Position numbers and translations under genes: made by a program
The notes under the pieces: generated by a model
Database searches by the model: none
What the model was told of the DNA's origin: nothing
What the model saw: the letters and a program-made list of their open reading frames with translations, nothing else
In this document: in pieces, positions 11,031-22,150 of the stretch
Layout: every line of letters begins with the position of its first letter
Numbering within the stretch: position 1 is the stretch's first letter
NCBI GenBank assembly: GCA_949358305.1
Contig: OX442317.1
Span: 9,118,186-9,182,185 of the forward strand
Source of the DNA: Strigamia acuminata
Taxonomy: Eukaryota; Arthropoda; Chilopoda; Geophilomorpha; Linotaeniidae
Direction: 5' to 3'
Length of the DNA stretch: 64,000 nt

Positions 11031-11179
11031 ATTCTCGTGACATGAAAAAGCTGGAAATTTAACTAACTAATTGTTTTTAAATTTAGTTGGCTAAATCTTG
11101 ATTTGTTTTCACTAAGCTGTTTCGCAGCCTTAGTTTACCAAATCTGGAATGCATTGAAGTGTTATTATAACTGCTGAAT

Positions 11180-11470
11180 TATATCGGGTCCGATAGTCAA
11201 TGCCACTCATCACTGGACACTACCTACAACCATATCGGACCCGATGGTAAATCTCACACCGGGTGCTGTCTTCTCCTATACCGAGCCCGATCATAAACAT
11301 CATCCATCACAAGACACAGTCTTCCAGTATACCAAACCCGATGGACCTAGTCATTGTCGAGTACGATCTACAAATCTTTATCATGTCCGATGGCAAACAT
11401 CCATCACCGGACACAATCTCTTCACGACCACACAGCCGTCATCGGACACCCGGACATAGAGGCATTATAT
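11180..11470. repeat. degenerate approximately 50-bp tandem repeat
   Basis: Recurring words cccgatgg, catccatcac and ggacacaatctcttc-like blocks spaced about 45-60 bp apart, with both orientations of tcggacccga/tcgggtccga. Divergent copies; the boundaries are approximate. Confidence 0.5.
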
Positions 11471-12844
11471 CACCCATCTGCATGTCACGTATACGCCGTT
11501 GTAATAAGACCGCAAATTTACGTACAAAAGGTGCTTGCACAAAATATTGTACAAGTGGGCTCAAGAGCAAGTTACTTCCTGTTGCACGGAAATATATAGG
11601 GACATTGGTCTCCAGAATCTCTCCAATCTCTGAAAACAGGAACTGGATACACAGGACATTTTTCTCATTAGTGGAATTCCAGGTGTTCAACAGGAACTAG
11701 ATACACAGGACCTAGCTCTCTTTTAGGAGAGAACAGGAACTGGATAGCCAAGACACATTCAGGATTAAGTCATTGTATTAATCTGAACTCTGTGCAGGTG
11801 CTAGGGGTGGCTTAATCCCTTGGTCAAGTTGAACTAAATTCAAAAGAATTTTGTATTTTTGGCTAAGATGTTTTAAGATCACATACAAACATTTGCTAAT
11901 ATCCATTAAACCCAATATTTCTGCTGATAAAATGACATAAAAACATTTATTTTATGTATTTAGTCTATTTTTCTAGGGTGTTAGTCAAATCTACCGCCAT
12001 TATGTACAATAGCGCAATCTGTGGCAAATATTGACATTTATCTCCATATACACCATAACTGTAAAAATTATTTGTTTTGAATTTTTTTTTTTGTCTTGAG
12101 TATCGGGAATTTTCAGTTAGCATGTCTCGAGTCCTGGAATATTTAAAAGTGTCCAAAACCAGAAACAGCCTTCTTATTCCGCTTAAATGTATGTTATATT
12201 CAAAATAAATAATAATAATAATAAAATTTGTACATTTTCTTTTTAAATTTAAATTTTTATTTTTACTGAAATTTAATTATTACATTGGAATTTATTTGAA
12301 ACTAATATAAAATAAAAACAATTAATGATAAAATAAAAATCTTAAAACTACGAATTACAAATTCCATTTCCATCTTGTTGGATTGTTGCACTTGGAATAA
12401 AACACAAAACCAAATTAGTCTAATTTGTTTGATTTTAGCCTTGTTCGAGTACCGTAGTTACTTTTTGATTTGACTATGTTAGCAACAATTTGAACACAAG
12501 ATTGGGATAAGTTTATCTAAAACCAAACACTTTAAACTCTCTTGATTTGCACAAGAAATCTCTCCTTGCATCTCCAAACACTACAAACTTATTTAAACTT
12601 TAAAATTAAATAAAAACCTACTACCACAAATATCATCTTAAATTAAACAAAACAAAATCAAGAAAAAAATCAAATCTACATCTACAAATTGCATGAAACA
12701 TCCACAAATCAAAAACACATCAACACAAAAACAACACATGGCAGTTTGTTCGTTACAATATTGTCTACTTCAGTAAAATTGTTACAACGATGCCGGCCGA
12801 ACCGTGAAAATAAGCTCACAAAATCTGTCCCAACCATAAGAAAA

Positions 12845-12970
12845 TTTTACTAGGCGCGTTCGTAAAGTCATTTAAACACGTTTATATTTTTAAACCAGTC
12901 GAAATCTAAAATTTTACACGTTGAAAAATATAAACAAGTTTAAATGACTTTACGGATGCGCCTATTTTAC
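12845..12970. mobile_element. short hairpin element with 6-bp flanking direct repeats
   Basis: The core 12851-12964 (114 bp) has near-perfect inverted ends: taggcgcgttcgtaaagtca at the left and the complement of tgactttacggatgcgccta at the right, both running on into tttaaac. It is flanked by ttttac on both sides (12845-12850 and 12965-12970). Almost the whole element pairs with itself. A miniature inverted-repeat transposon is the likely explanation; the superfamily is unclear. Confidence 0.75.
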
Positions 12971-13686
12971 TTCCTAAATTTGCACAGTAGTTCACATAAG
13001 CACATTGCATTTATTGGCCCTTTAAAGCACGCCGATTATCCGCACAAAATGCACAATTATAAGCTGCATTCGAAAGATCATTTAAACCTTTTCGGTTCAT
13101 GGCACGCTTAATGTTTCAACATTTTTCCACGGCATCCCAAGTAAAACCATAGTTCAATAATGCACACCGATTATTTATAAAAATTAAATGACAAATCGTA
13201 ATAAAGATTGATGGGATCAATTAATTATTACCGTACTGCCTCGTATAATAGCCGGGGCATTTTAAACTTTTTTCGGCTATTTGAAGCCGGCGTTTATTCG
13301 ATCCTGCGCACAAAAAATGGTAATTTTTCCATAAAAATCACCGATGTTTTGCAAAAAATGGGTGATTTTTACAAACCCCGGCTACAATACGATGCAGTAC
13401 ACTATTTTTTCTACACATTTTTAATTATTTTTGAATTTGGAATATGTTCGCGGCGCGCAGTTTCAGATATACTTTTCGAATGCAGCCACAAATTACAACC
13501 CGGGCGTTTATTTATTTTTTGGACCCGACCTCCCCACGCCTTTTTGAATCCCGGCGTTTAAACGAGCCCCAGCGCCTATCAGAACCCGACGCAAATTGAT
13601 AAAAACTCCAGATATGCTTTGGCGACACCTACGCGTGCTACGCGTGCAACTTCAGGACCCCGGACTAACTACTTTTGTCCTTCGGG

Positions 13687-15849
13687 TTACAACTTCAGCT
13701 TTTTATTCGGAGACTCCGGCAAAACATCTCGAGACTTCCTCTTAATACCTCTCTGGTCCTCATAAAAATCCAGCAAAAACTGTTCGAACGCCAGACTAAA
13801 CCCGTTGAAAAACTCCGCATCTTCCACGCTCGACCGTTCGCGCCACTGATTCAACTCGAGCTCAAACTCCTTCACCAACTCGCTGTCCGTAAAACACCAG
13901 CGACAAAACAGTTCCATCTGCTCCGGCTTGTCCACCATGTTCCGATTAAACGACTCATTCTTCGCCACTGCAAAATCAATAAAAGTCCTCTTCTTCAGCT
14001 CCCTCACCCCGCTCTCCGACAAACCCAGCCAACAAAACAACACTTGAGCAGCCTGCCACTTGGAATTCACGATCAAACTCCCGTGACTCTCCTCGCCCGC
14101 CACCTGCAGGAACTCGCGCTCCTTAAACGCGCTCATCTCCTCCTCGGACGAAAAACAATAAGTCAGAAACTCCTCCACCTTCTCCCACTCCTCCTCGAAT
14201 ATCAACTGCTGGAAAATGTAACACTTGTACGAACAAGCGATCTTCTTCTTGAACTCCCACACCTGCATCTCCGTCGAATACACCCAGCGCACGATCTGGT
14301 CGAACAACATCAATTTATCCTCAAGAATGAACTTCTTGAGAATATCGGACACATTCACGCACGAAATCAACTCTTCCTTGAACTGTCCCGTCTTCTTCTC
14401 GGATATACTGCACCCCTGGATGAACATATCGGCCAGCCTCATCTTCCCGCTCTCGACGGCCCTCAAACAGATATTCCTTCCATCGTCCGAAAAAATAATA
14501 TTCTCCTTCTCCTCCTTCGTGGCGTACGCCAAAACCAACTGAATGTTCTTCACGTCGTTCGGCGTGAACTTCTCGAGCGCAAACAACTTGGCCAACACGT
14601 CCTTCCCCTCCTTCAGCACCCTCACCCCGACCATCTTATCGCTGAGCACGTATCGCTTATAATGAGCCGGACTCTTCCGCCAAAACTCGCGAAAAATCGC
14701 CCGATAATTGCAGCTCGCCTCTTCGCCGCACTTCAACTTCTTCTTCCGATCTCTGGAGCCTTCGATTTTATTCACGATGTAAAGCAAGATCTTGGCGTAG
14801 CCCCGCTCCGGCAGATCCCCCCACAGCCTGTTGGCCGTCACCAAAAAGTTGTTCTGGTACGGCCACTCTAAGAGATACGAGAGCACCTTCGAGTAGCCAT
14901 TGATCTCCACGTCCTTCTTGTACAGCTTCTTCTTCTCGCTCTCGGGCATCTTGGAGATGAGAAAGATCAAAACGTCGATGTAGTAATCGCGCGGAACGAA
15001 CGGCTTCTTCGTGGCCGCGAAAGTGTCTTCGACGAACAGCCGGTGGTAGTCGGAGGTGGCGTTGCGCTTCCTCTTGAGCAAATTGACGGCCGTGTCCAAG
15101 AGAATGACGTCTCGGCAGCGCGGGTTGATCTTCTCCCAGCAATACTTGACGGCCACCAGGTTGCCGCTCTCCACCGCCTTCTCGAAGCCGTAGAACCAAA
15201 AAGACTTGCCGTTTGTCAGCTTCTTCCACTTGTTCTTGTTGAAACGGTAAGTCCAGAGACGCACCAGCTCCATTTCCTGCGACTCTTTGGCGCAGTTGCT
15301 GTAGATGGTCTGTCGTTCGCTCCGGCTGAGTTTGCACCACAAGTTGTATGCGTAGCGTTTGATTTCGTTCTCCGTGGACTTGAGCACGCCCTCGACGCAG
15401 AACACGCACGCCAGCTTGTAGCGCTGCACGCGCGAGAAGCGTTCGTCCTTGATCAAGTCTTTGGCCGCCTTTTTCTTGCACAGAGTTCCCTGGCTGGTGA
15501 AGTGCGAAGTGTTGAGGATTTTGTGGCAGAGGTGGCGGTAACAGATGAAATTGTCTTCGATGTACTTGACCCAGTAGAGCATCTGCAGCCCGATCGGCTT
15601 CATGAGGCTCGTGATCTCTTCGTGGAGGGATTTCGGCAGGCCGAACTTGCCGCCGAGGAGTTGTTCGGCTTTTTTCTCCAGGATTTCGTTCCATTTCACT
15701 TTGCCGCATCCTTCGTCGAAGTTGCGCTTCGAGTTCTCCGACTGCATCAAGATGAGGATTTCTTTCTTCACGTCCGGGTGGTTGCAAGTGAGCACCGCCA
15801 CTTTGATCATCGCCAGTTTCTTCAGTCGCTTCACGTATTTCATTTTCAA
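13687..15849 (-). CDS. unknown expanded-family protein, divergent copy A
   Basis: Single-exon gene for 720 residues, function unknown. It is clearly homologous to the tandem copies at 20.0-30.9 kb. Shared landmarks in order: KxIGLQMLYWVKYIEDNF (cf. KAIGFRVLCWAKYHEENF), KKAAKDLIKDER, RYKLACVFCVE, an ankyrin-like helix pair AVESGNLVAVKYCW, LLEWPYQNNFLVTANRLW, then several copies of a motif with an aromatic-rich helix and a Lys-ending helix (for example VEEFLTYCF and AQVLFCWLGL). No signal peptide or membrane segment, so intracellular. The C-terminus KRKSRDVLPESPNKKLKL is basic and looks like a nuclear localisation signal. Start at 15849 is the first ATG; MKMKYV offers a second Met two codons later. 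Likely an all-helical solenoid scaffold; this is inference. Confidence 0.85.
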   Translation of the reverse strand: MKMKYVKRLKKLAMIKVAVLTCNHPDVKKEILILMQSENSKRNFDEGCGKVKWNEILEKKAEQLLGGKFGLPKSLHEEITSLMKPIGLQMLYWVKYIEDNFICYRHLCHKILNTSHFTSQGTLCKKKAAKDLIKDERFSRVQRYKLACVFCVEGVLKSTENEIKRYAYNLWCKLSRSERQTIYSNCAKESQEMELVRLWTYRFNKNKWKKLTNGKSFWFYGFEKAVESGNLVAVKYCWEKINPRCRDVILLDTAVNLLKRKRNATSDYHRLFVEDTFAATKKPFVPRDYYIDVLIFLISKMPESEKKKLYKKDVEINGYSKVLSYLLEWPYQNNFLVTANRLWGDLPERGYAKILLYIVNKIEGSRDRKKKLKCGEEASCNYRAIFREFWRKSPAHYKRYVLSDKMVGVRVLKEGKDVLAKLFALEKFTPNDVKNIQLVLAYATKEEKENIIFSDDGRNICLRAVESGKMRLADMFIQGCSISEKKTGQFKEELISCVNVSDILKKFILEDKLMLFDQIVRWVYSTEMQVWEFKKKIACSYKCYIFQQLIFEEEWEKVEEFLTYCFSSEEEMSAFKEREFLQVAGEESHGSLIVNSKWQAAQVLFCWLGLSESGVRELKKRTFIDFAVAKNESFNRNMVDKPEQMELFCRWCFTDSELVKEFELELNQWRERSSVEDAEFFNGFSLAFEQFLLDFYEDQRGIKRKSRDVLPESPNKKLKL

Positions 15850-17918
15850 CGCTTTTAGGATACAAGTGGATCACCTTCAACGAAAAAACAACAAATTAAT
15901 ATTAAAGTATTACATTTTGTCACTAATCCAGTGACACCGTAGATGCGTTCCACAAAATATTTCCTAGTCGACAAACAAATATTTCAGAGAAAAATAATGG
16001 AAATATATTTTCTTAAAATTTAGATTAAATTTTAAAAAATGCAATTTATATTTTAACCGTGTTAAATGAAAAGAAATCGTGCGACAACGTAATTTAATTT
16101 ATTTTTCTAGACCACGTTAAACCAAATTTAATCAAAATCGAATAAAAACAAGACCGTGGAAAACCGGAATTGGGTGTGTTGGTTCTTTTAAAAAATAATA
16201 ATTTCCAAGTGAGAGAATTCTTTTATAGATCCTTAAATTGCAGTACGTGGAGAATTAAGAGCCCAATAATTCAAAATAATTCCTATTTAAATACAGTAAC
16301 TCCAAGACTTCCGAACAAATACGGTTCCGAGAACTTATTCTTAAAACAAATTGTTCTTAAGTCGAACAAAAGTGTACAATGAGCAAAAATTATTCTCCCT
16401 AACTAAAGAAAATATTTTTGATCTTATTTTTTAAATTATAAATTAATAAACATTCATATTAAACAACATTTAATTACAATACGAGTAAACTAACATACGC
16501 ATGCCACAAATTTAAAGTTCATATCTCGATTTTAGGAGGTACTGTTGTTTTTAAATTTAGTTTTCTCTCTCATTTATTCTAATGAATTTGGACATACTCA
16601 CTTATATATTTATGTGAAGAAACAGTGCCCCCAAATGTTTATTTTATTTTCTCACTGTGATATTAAAAACAAGCAATTTTGTTCTTAATTTTTCACTTAT
16701 TCTTAAAAATTAATCATTTTCACATCATTACTATTTGTAATAATAATTCCGGCAAATTTTATGTTAGAAATTTAAATTTCCTAATGAATAAAAATTATTA
16801 CCGTAGTCGATAAGTTAGTTGCATTATTCCAACTGTTAGAAAATATAATCGTACACAGTGTGCTTGTCAATCAACATTCATCGTCCATATTTTTGGCCTG
16901 AAATTGAATCGCATAAATCATAAATCGTCATTAAGTTATGAAATCGGCACCCATTACTTGTTTTTTGCTCCACTAGATAACATTTCCGGCTCAGATAACT
17001 CCCGAGTGCAGAAAAAACAGCTGACAAATGTCGTGATTTGGAAAATGGATACGGAGCAATTGTTGTCCCTGGCGTAGCTACTTTGTATCTTCAACGACTA
17101 CATAAAAGCTCGAACCAGACATGTACAATCCATCGTCCACTTCAATTTATTCTCATTCGGTTCCGCTTTATTTCATTTCACAAAAACTAGTTAAAATGTA
17201 GATTTTAGAGAATATTTAAATATAATTAAACAGCATATCGATTCGAATTTTGATTAAACAGTTGTAAATACGTTTCATTCAGAGCGATTGGTTAGGTCTA
17301 GGATTGTTTTGCATCGAGGTATGATTCGCTTTCTACATGCTGAACTAGGAATCGTTCCAGGCCCGACCAAATGGGGGCGAATAGTTACAATTATTGCCTA
17401 TAGGCGCGCGGAATGCTCGTTATTTTTCAAAGTAAACAAACCGACACAAGTGGAGACTGGAGAGTTTGGCTTTTACACCGCCCCAGACAAAAAACAAAAA
17501 ACAGAAAAACAATTCCTCATTTTTTAAAAATTTGCAAAACATATTTCCAAAAAATTAAATTAAGTTAAAAATAAATAAACAAACAAAAACAATTCACATA
17601 AAATAATCACTACTGTAGTCTATTGGTACCAATCATGTATAAATATTGCAGAAATTAGTTTTCCATCATCTACAGCACTTTTAATTTTTAGAAATAAATT
17701 TTAAGAAAACTACGAAATCAAGACAATTTTTGACTTTTAAAAACTTTAATGAATAGACCACAATGTGCAAGAATGAGTATTTGAAAAACTAAAACACTAA
17801 AAAACACAATAATGATTAAAAATCTCACAAAAAATTTGAATCGAAAACAAAAATCAAACAAAATACTTGTCCACCCACACCATAAAACATGAAAAAATAT
17901 AATTCTTCGCCATTCTTT
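15850..17918. other. 2.1-kb gene-free AT-rich region
   Basis: No coding region supported. Short frames at 16170-16382 and 17288-17527 lack family resemblance and splice partners. The part beside 15849 would hold the promoter of the divergent family gene, but no clear TATA box is seen. Confidence 0.45.
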
Positions 17919-19124
17919 TCAGCAGCATTTCAAAGAAAAATACCGTTTCCTCTTAATCGTTTGTTTGTCCGGTTTAATTCGCTTTAAAATCTGAGCTATT
18001 ACACTTTTGAGTTGACTCTGGGGAACATTTGTATCCAATATTTCCAATCTGGTTAAGAGATCGCATTTGGTCAATGGTTCTCGCACCAAATAATCGCGAA
18101 TCGTTTTTTCGATCATTCCCACGTCAGACAACTCGGCGAGTTGTTGCGGCGACGGCGATAACTTCTTCTCCATTTTCTGTCTTTTCGGTGCAACAACATC
18201 ATCTCGACATTTCGACATCTTCTGCGGTGGCGACAACACTCGTTTCCGTTTTTCTCCACTCTTACAGTCCGTTTTATCCACCGTTTGTAAAACCGACTTA
18301 CAACTCGAATCCAAATCGTTCAACGAAGACGTTTTAATCGCATCGTCCGGTGGCAATTCCTTACTTTCCTCCTCTTCTTCCGCATATTTTTCGTCCGCTT
18401 CGGAATCGCTCATTTCGTCCTCGACTCCTCTCAACGATTGTGTCGTGGCTTCGTAATCGGTTTCATCACTTTCATCACTTTCTTCGTCGTCTTTCCTTCG
18501 TTTTAACTCCATTCTCGCGTCTTTTAGTTTTAGTTTTAGCTTCTTTCTCGCGTAATTCCTTCGTTTCAACTCATTTTGTACGATATTCTTGTTGGAAATT
18601 GGATAATTTCTGCATAATTTTATACGTTTGCATCCACCCATCACGTTTTCTTTGTTTCCGTCCAAAACTTCATCGTCGTCTTCATTCTCCCGCGCATTCT
18701 CCATCACTTTAAAATGATTGTAAAACAAATGTCTCTTTTCAAACGCTGATTCGGCCTGTTCCTCATCCAGGTGTTTATAGTTGGGAACACGTGTGAAATG
18801 ATACCATTCTTCGATTAAATACGCGTCAAAAGCATCATCGGCTGCTCGAACGAAAACGTAATAATCAGAACTAGCGTTAATGCTGCCCAACCTGACCCCA
18901 CGATACTTATGTCTAGCTGCTCCTTTCAGCTTCAAAATCCATGGCCGCACTTCCTTCTCCGTGTCTTTTTCTTCGTTTTTCAAATTCAAATCATCCTCTC
19001 GTTCCATTTGAGCATCGGACCAGCTGGCCGTGTCGATGTTTGACGACTCGTGAAATTTCATTACACAAAACCGTTTGCGTGTTTCCCTTGGAACTCTGAC
19101 GCTGATTTCTCCCTCAAGTTCCAT
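17919..19124 (-). CDS. GTF2F1: general transcription factor IIF subunit alpha (RAP74)
   Basis: Single-exon gene for 401 residues. TFIIF-alpha pairs with RAP30, joins RNA polymerase II at promoters and recruits the CTD phosphatase. The N-terminal dimerisation domain (about 1-150) is plain: VRVPRETRKRFCVMKF, ASWSDAQMERE, RPWILKLKG, YRGVRLG, SSDYYVFVRAADDAFDAYLI and EEWYHFTRVPNYKHLDEEQA. A Lys/Glu-rich charged middle follows (about 150-335), with SDESDE runs and basic blocks. The C-terminal winged helix (about 335-401) matches the family: IEKTIRDYLVREPLTKCDLL and IAQILKRIKPDKQTIKRKRYF. Human RAP74 is 517 residues; this one has a shorter middle and lacks about 25 residues before RPW. It is intronless and sits between unknown-family copies A and B, with no functional link implied. 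Whether it is the ancestral gene or a retrocopy cannot be told here. Confidence 0.95.
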   Translation of the reverse strand: MELEGEISVRVPRETRKRFCVMKFHESSNIDTASWSDAQMEREDDLNLKNEEKDTEKEVRPWILKLKGAARHKYRGVRLGSINASSDYYVFVRAADDAFDAYLIEEWYHFTRVPNYKHLDEEQAESAFEKRHLFYNHFKVMENARENEDDDEVLDGNKENVMGGCKRIKLCRNYPISNKNIVQNELKRRNYARKKLKLKLKDARMELKRRKDDEESDESDETDYEATTQSLRGVEDEMSDSEADEKYAEEEEESKELPPDDAIKTSSLNDLDSSCKSVLQTVDKTDCKSGEKRKRVLSPPQKMSKCRDDVVAPKRQKMEKKLSPSPQQLAELSDVGMIEKTIRDYLVREPLTKCDLLTRLEILDTNVPQSQLKSVIAQILKRIKPDKQTIKRKRYFSLKCC

Positions 19125-20005
19125 CGAAGTAAATTAGCACTCGTTTTATTCTCTTAAATCTGCACAAATAATTGCGCTCGCTTAATACGTCGACACATCA
19201 CGGATAATTTCACCTAATTGACGTATGACATCATTATTTAAGTCGACTATACCTCCTCCTGGTGTTGCAGTACCACAAATTAATTTTTTCTTGACGTTTT
19301 GTGACTTTTTGCCGACGAGTGCGTGTATTTGCATACACCATTATATAAAATAATTTTCATTTCAATTGCAATAACAACATTTTCATAAGGCCAATATTTT
19401 TTATGTTTTATAAAATAAAATTTAACATTCTAGATGTTTTTCGGAACAGTTATTAATTATGCCTACAACTTGTTGATTTGTTTTGGTTGTTGGTGCTGGC
19501 CAATGTTGTCTAACTTAATTCCTTTGCATCGTTTCTTGTTCTAGCCTTAAAGAATTAAAAATTCGCACGTCTAAATTTTCATTTCTCTATCAACATTCAA
19601 ACTTCGTTCATACTGAGTTGCAGCGCCGCTATGGTGGGAACAACTTGTGATGCTTTCCCGTCGGCATAGCAACGTGATATTTATTCATAAATTTAATTTA
19701 ATGTTGTGACTAATACAACTGAGCAGTTAATTCCACTTTCTCTGTATTTAGCTAAAATTGTCGTAATTTTTACGTCAATTTTAGCTAGAAACGGAGTAAA
19801 AAAAATTCTCACTTCAATTGAAGAAACAAAGTTTAATTAACAGAAAATCAAATTAATCAAATAACCAACAAAAAACCAAACTAAATACAATTCAAACTAT
19901 TTTAATCACTGCTCCTGCTCTCGTTTTTTCTCATCTTCATACTCGTTTCCGTTCAATTTCTCGTCTATTTTCTCGATTTTCTTGGCCCTGAATTACAGCA
20001 TCATT
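19125..20005. other. spacer before the tandem array
   Basis: Non-coding. The stretch from about 19700 to 19990, including aatacaactgagcagttaat and agctaaaattgtcgtaattt, is repeated at 22580-22980, so it belongs to the duplicated unit downstream of family copy B. Confidence 0.6.
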
Positions 20006-21964
20006 TCAAATTTCGTCGAGAGCAGTTTGATAAAACAAACATTTCTTCGGCCTATCCCTAAATCGTAGAATTATCCGCCTCTTACACGCATCCAACATCG
20101 CAACATCGTTGATATACGTAATAAAAAAGTCTCTCACAGCTTCCTTCCTATCGCCATCAAACTCTCTCAACCTTTCCTCTTCCTCTCGAAACAAACCCGT
20201 ACGAAACAACGCATTCAGTTTATACTTTCGAACCTGCGTGCGGTTTAACCCGAACCAAGCAAAAACCCGCTCGAGTTTTTCATGGTGCCCGGTCGCGCAC
20301 ATATAATGAATAATATGCACCATCTGCAAACGACAAATCTTTTGCTTTTCCTTCACGACTTTATTCGCATTTCCAACGCACCAGGAAAACAACTTGTCCA
20401 ATCCGCTCGTATTCATCAAACAGAACGATTCTTTAAGATAGTGGTAATCGTCTTTTGCAAGAAACTTCATTTTGTATTCACGAATTTGTGCCCTAGTGTA
20501 ACTTTGACGGGCCCATTTCAACAATCCATCAAAAAGTTTGTAATTCTTATCCATTATAAGATCCTCGCCCCAAGTTTCGAGCAAAGCACTTTTAAAGAGA
20601 ACCCGATCGCTCGGCAGCAGCATTATCGTCAGAAGCTTCTCGGCGAATTTCAATCCGTGTCTATGGAGAGCAGACAGGCCAAGTTCCTGCACGTCCCTGT
20701 TGTCTAACATGGCCATTTTCTGCGCCTGAGTCGCGTCTTTGAATATCATTCGAATGAGCGAAGCGATTTGTTCTTTATTATATCCAAATTCGACCAGTTG
20801 GACCGCGAAATCCAGTCCGTGCTTCTCGGGATGAAACATCGACGCTCGAAATGTCCTCTTGGTTCTCTTCCAGACGGTTCTAAACAACTTGACGTAATCG
20901 TACGCGTTTTCCTCGCCATATTTGATGCTTGAACAGTTCGCGGACAAAATCTTATCCCCAAGAGACGTCATTTGGAACGTGAATGCGTATTCGTTCGTTA
21001 TGTTTTGCACGTATCTTTCCAAGCTCAAAAAATGACGCTGGTACGGCCATTCTAAACACATTGTGAGGATTTTCGAATGTTTCGGACGTGGCGAATGTTG
21101 CAGATCGGTATCTAACAATCTCATTTTCTCGTTTCTGTTCATCGCGGTGACCAGGAAGAACAAAACGTCGCACAAATCATCGTTTGGGATCCATTTTCTT
21201 CCATTTTCGAGTTGGTCGTGAAAAAAAACGATCCAATCGTCCTCCTCTCTCAATATTATGTCTTTCATCAGCGCGACGCCAACAGTGTACGCGTTACTCG
21301 ATTGTTCCTGTGGGCTCATTCTGATCCAGTAATACTTGGCTGCCGCATAGTTTCCACATTCGGCGGCCATTTTGAAGGCGTGCACGAACGTCGATTTTTT
21401 CTTCCCCTGAAATTCGTAATGATTATGGCACCACAGTTTCACCAGTTCGTGTTCCTCCGCGTTTTGCATCATCTTAACGACGGCAAAAGGTGTCTCCCAC
21501 ATTCGCTCCAACAAACGTCCAGCGTCGACTTCCAAACAGTAGAAACACGCCAGTCTGAAGCGCCGAGTAACATCTATTCGTTCGTCTCTGACTAAATGTT
21601 GAGCAGCTTTCCTTCGGTCGACCGTTCCGTTTTTGGCGAAATGAATTTTCTTTAGAAATTGCTCGGTGAATTCAGGATCCAGATCGAAATTCTCTTCGTG
21701 ATATTCCGCCCAACACAGCATCCGAAATCCAATCGCCTTCGTCAGCGATTCGATGTAAGGAATGGTGGACAAATCCCGCGAAATATTCGTCATCTGTGCA
21801 ATTACGACCGACGTTTGCTTGTCTACCGCTACGTTCCATGCCTCTTTGTAGTCATTCCACCACGAGACGAACGGAGTAGTAAATATCGCTTCTTTAACTC
21901 GTGAATTTGTAATAATTTTATCTAAAACGAACTCTACGAGTAATAAGTCCGATTTCACTGCCAT
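20006..21964 (-). CDS. unknown expanded-family protein, tandem copy B
   Basis: Single-exon gene for 652 residues; function not recognised. The N-terminus MAVKSDLLLVEFVLDKIIT and the following block (IPYIESLTKAIGFRMLCW, DRRKAAQHLVRDERIDVTRR, RFRLACFYCLE, AFKMAAECGNYAAAKYYW) are nearly identical to copies C-E. The second half repeats a helical motif of the type LDKLFSWC.G...V.KEKQ and LERVFAWFGLNRTQVRKYK. No signal or membrane segment. Compared with C, D and E the protein ends early, at TALDEI: a TGA there removes the basic tail, although the DNA beyond it still aligns with copy C (VIxGQENR). The block upstream of the ATG (21965-22150) is conserved in all four tandem copies. Confidence 0.85.
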   Translation of the reverse strand: MAVKSDLLLVEFVLDKIITNSRVKEAIFTTPFVSWWNDYKEAWNVAVDKQTSVVIAQMTNISRDLSTIPYIESLTKAIGFRMLCWAEYHEENFDLDPEFTEQFLKKIHFAKNGTVDRRKAAQHLVRDERIDVTRRFRLACFYCLEVDAGRLLERMWETPFAVVKMMQNAEEHELVKLWCHNHYEFQGKKKSTFVHAFKMAAECGNYAAAKYYWIRMSPQEQSSNAYTVGVALMKDIILREEDDWIVFFHDQLENGRKWIPNDDLCDVLFFLVTAMNRNEKMRLLDTDLQHSPRPKHSKILTMCLEWPYQRHFLSLERYVQNITNEYAFTFQMTSLGDKILSANCSSIKYGEENAYDYVKLFRTVWKRTKRTFRASMFHPEKHGLDFAVQLVEFGYNKEQIASLIRMIFKDATQAQKMAMLDNRDVQELGLSALHRHGLKFAEKLLTIMLLPSDRVLFKSALLETWGEDLIMDKNYKLFDGLLKWARQSYTRAQIREYKMKFLAKDDYHYLKESFCLMNTSGLDKLFSWCVGNANKVVKEKQKICRLQMVHIIHYMCATGHHEKLERVFAWFGLNRTQVRKYKLNALFRTGLFREEEERLREFDGDRKEAVRDFFITYINDVAMLDACKRRIILRFRDRPKKCLFYQTALDEI

Positions 21965-22150
21965 GATTGATCTTGTGCAGCGAACGAACGGTTTGGTTTT
22001 GGAAGAGTAATTATCAATGATTGGCTGTGCTCGTCATTTCCGGTGACGACATCTTCATGTTAAACAAGAGAGACCTTCTAAATTTGCATCGTAAAATCGC
22101 GATTTATTTTTGTCGTATTTAAACAGTCGAGGTGCATTTTATTGAAAAAT
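21965..22150 (-). promoter_or_regulatory. conserved upstream block of copy B (repeated at C, D, E)
   Basis: The 150-190 bp before each tandem gene are strongly conserved (also 24936-25110, 27961-28145 and 30901-31020). Read toward the gene they include gtcaccggaaat, an attgataatt (GATA-type) core and a caatca (CCAAT-type) word within 100 bp of the ATG, and no TATA box. Conservation through duplication alone could explain this, so regulatory function is only inferred. Confidence 0.45.

Larger units (their letters stand above)
10066..13686. other. 3.6-kb gene-free region
   Basis: No protein-coding gene I can support. It contains an 18-bp tandem repeat (10955-11030), a degenerate array of about 50-bp units with cccgatgg and catccatcac motifs (about 11180-11470), a hairpin element (12851-12964) and GC-skewed blocks near 13240-13600 with repeated ccggcgttta words that may be the remains of another element. 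Open frames at 11244-11700 and 13208-13561 follow these repeats and resemble no protein. Confidence 0.5.

Noticed and set aside
13208-13561. 117-codon frame in gene-free DNA
   Set aside because: No family resemblance; the block has repeated ccggcgttta words and is more likely transposon debris.
13675-14871. 398-codon plus-strand frame antisense to family copy A
   Set aside because: Shadow of the minus-strand gene; its composition mirrors the antisense of a Lys/Glu-rich protein. The same holds for frames opposite or offset to the fusogen-like gene and copies B-F.
14768-15880. 370-codon Arg-rich frame on the minus strand
   Set aside because: Offset-frame shadow of family copy A, which has clear paralogues.
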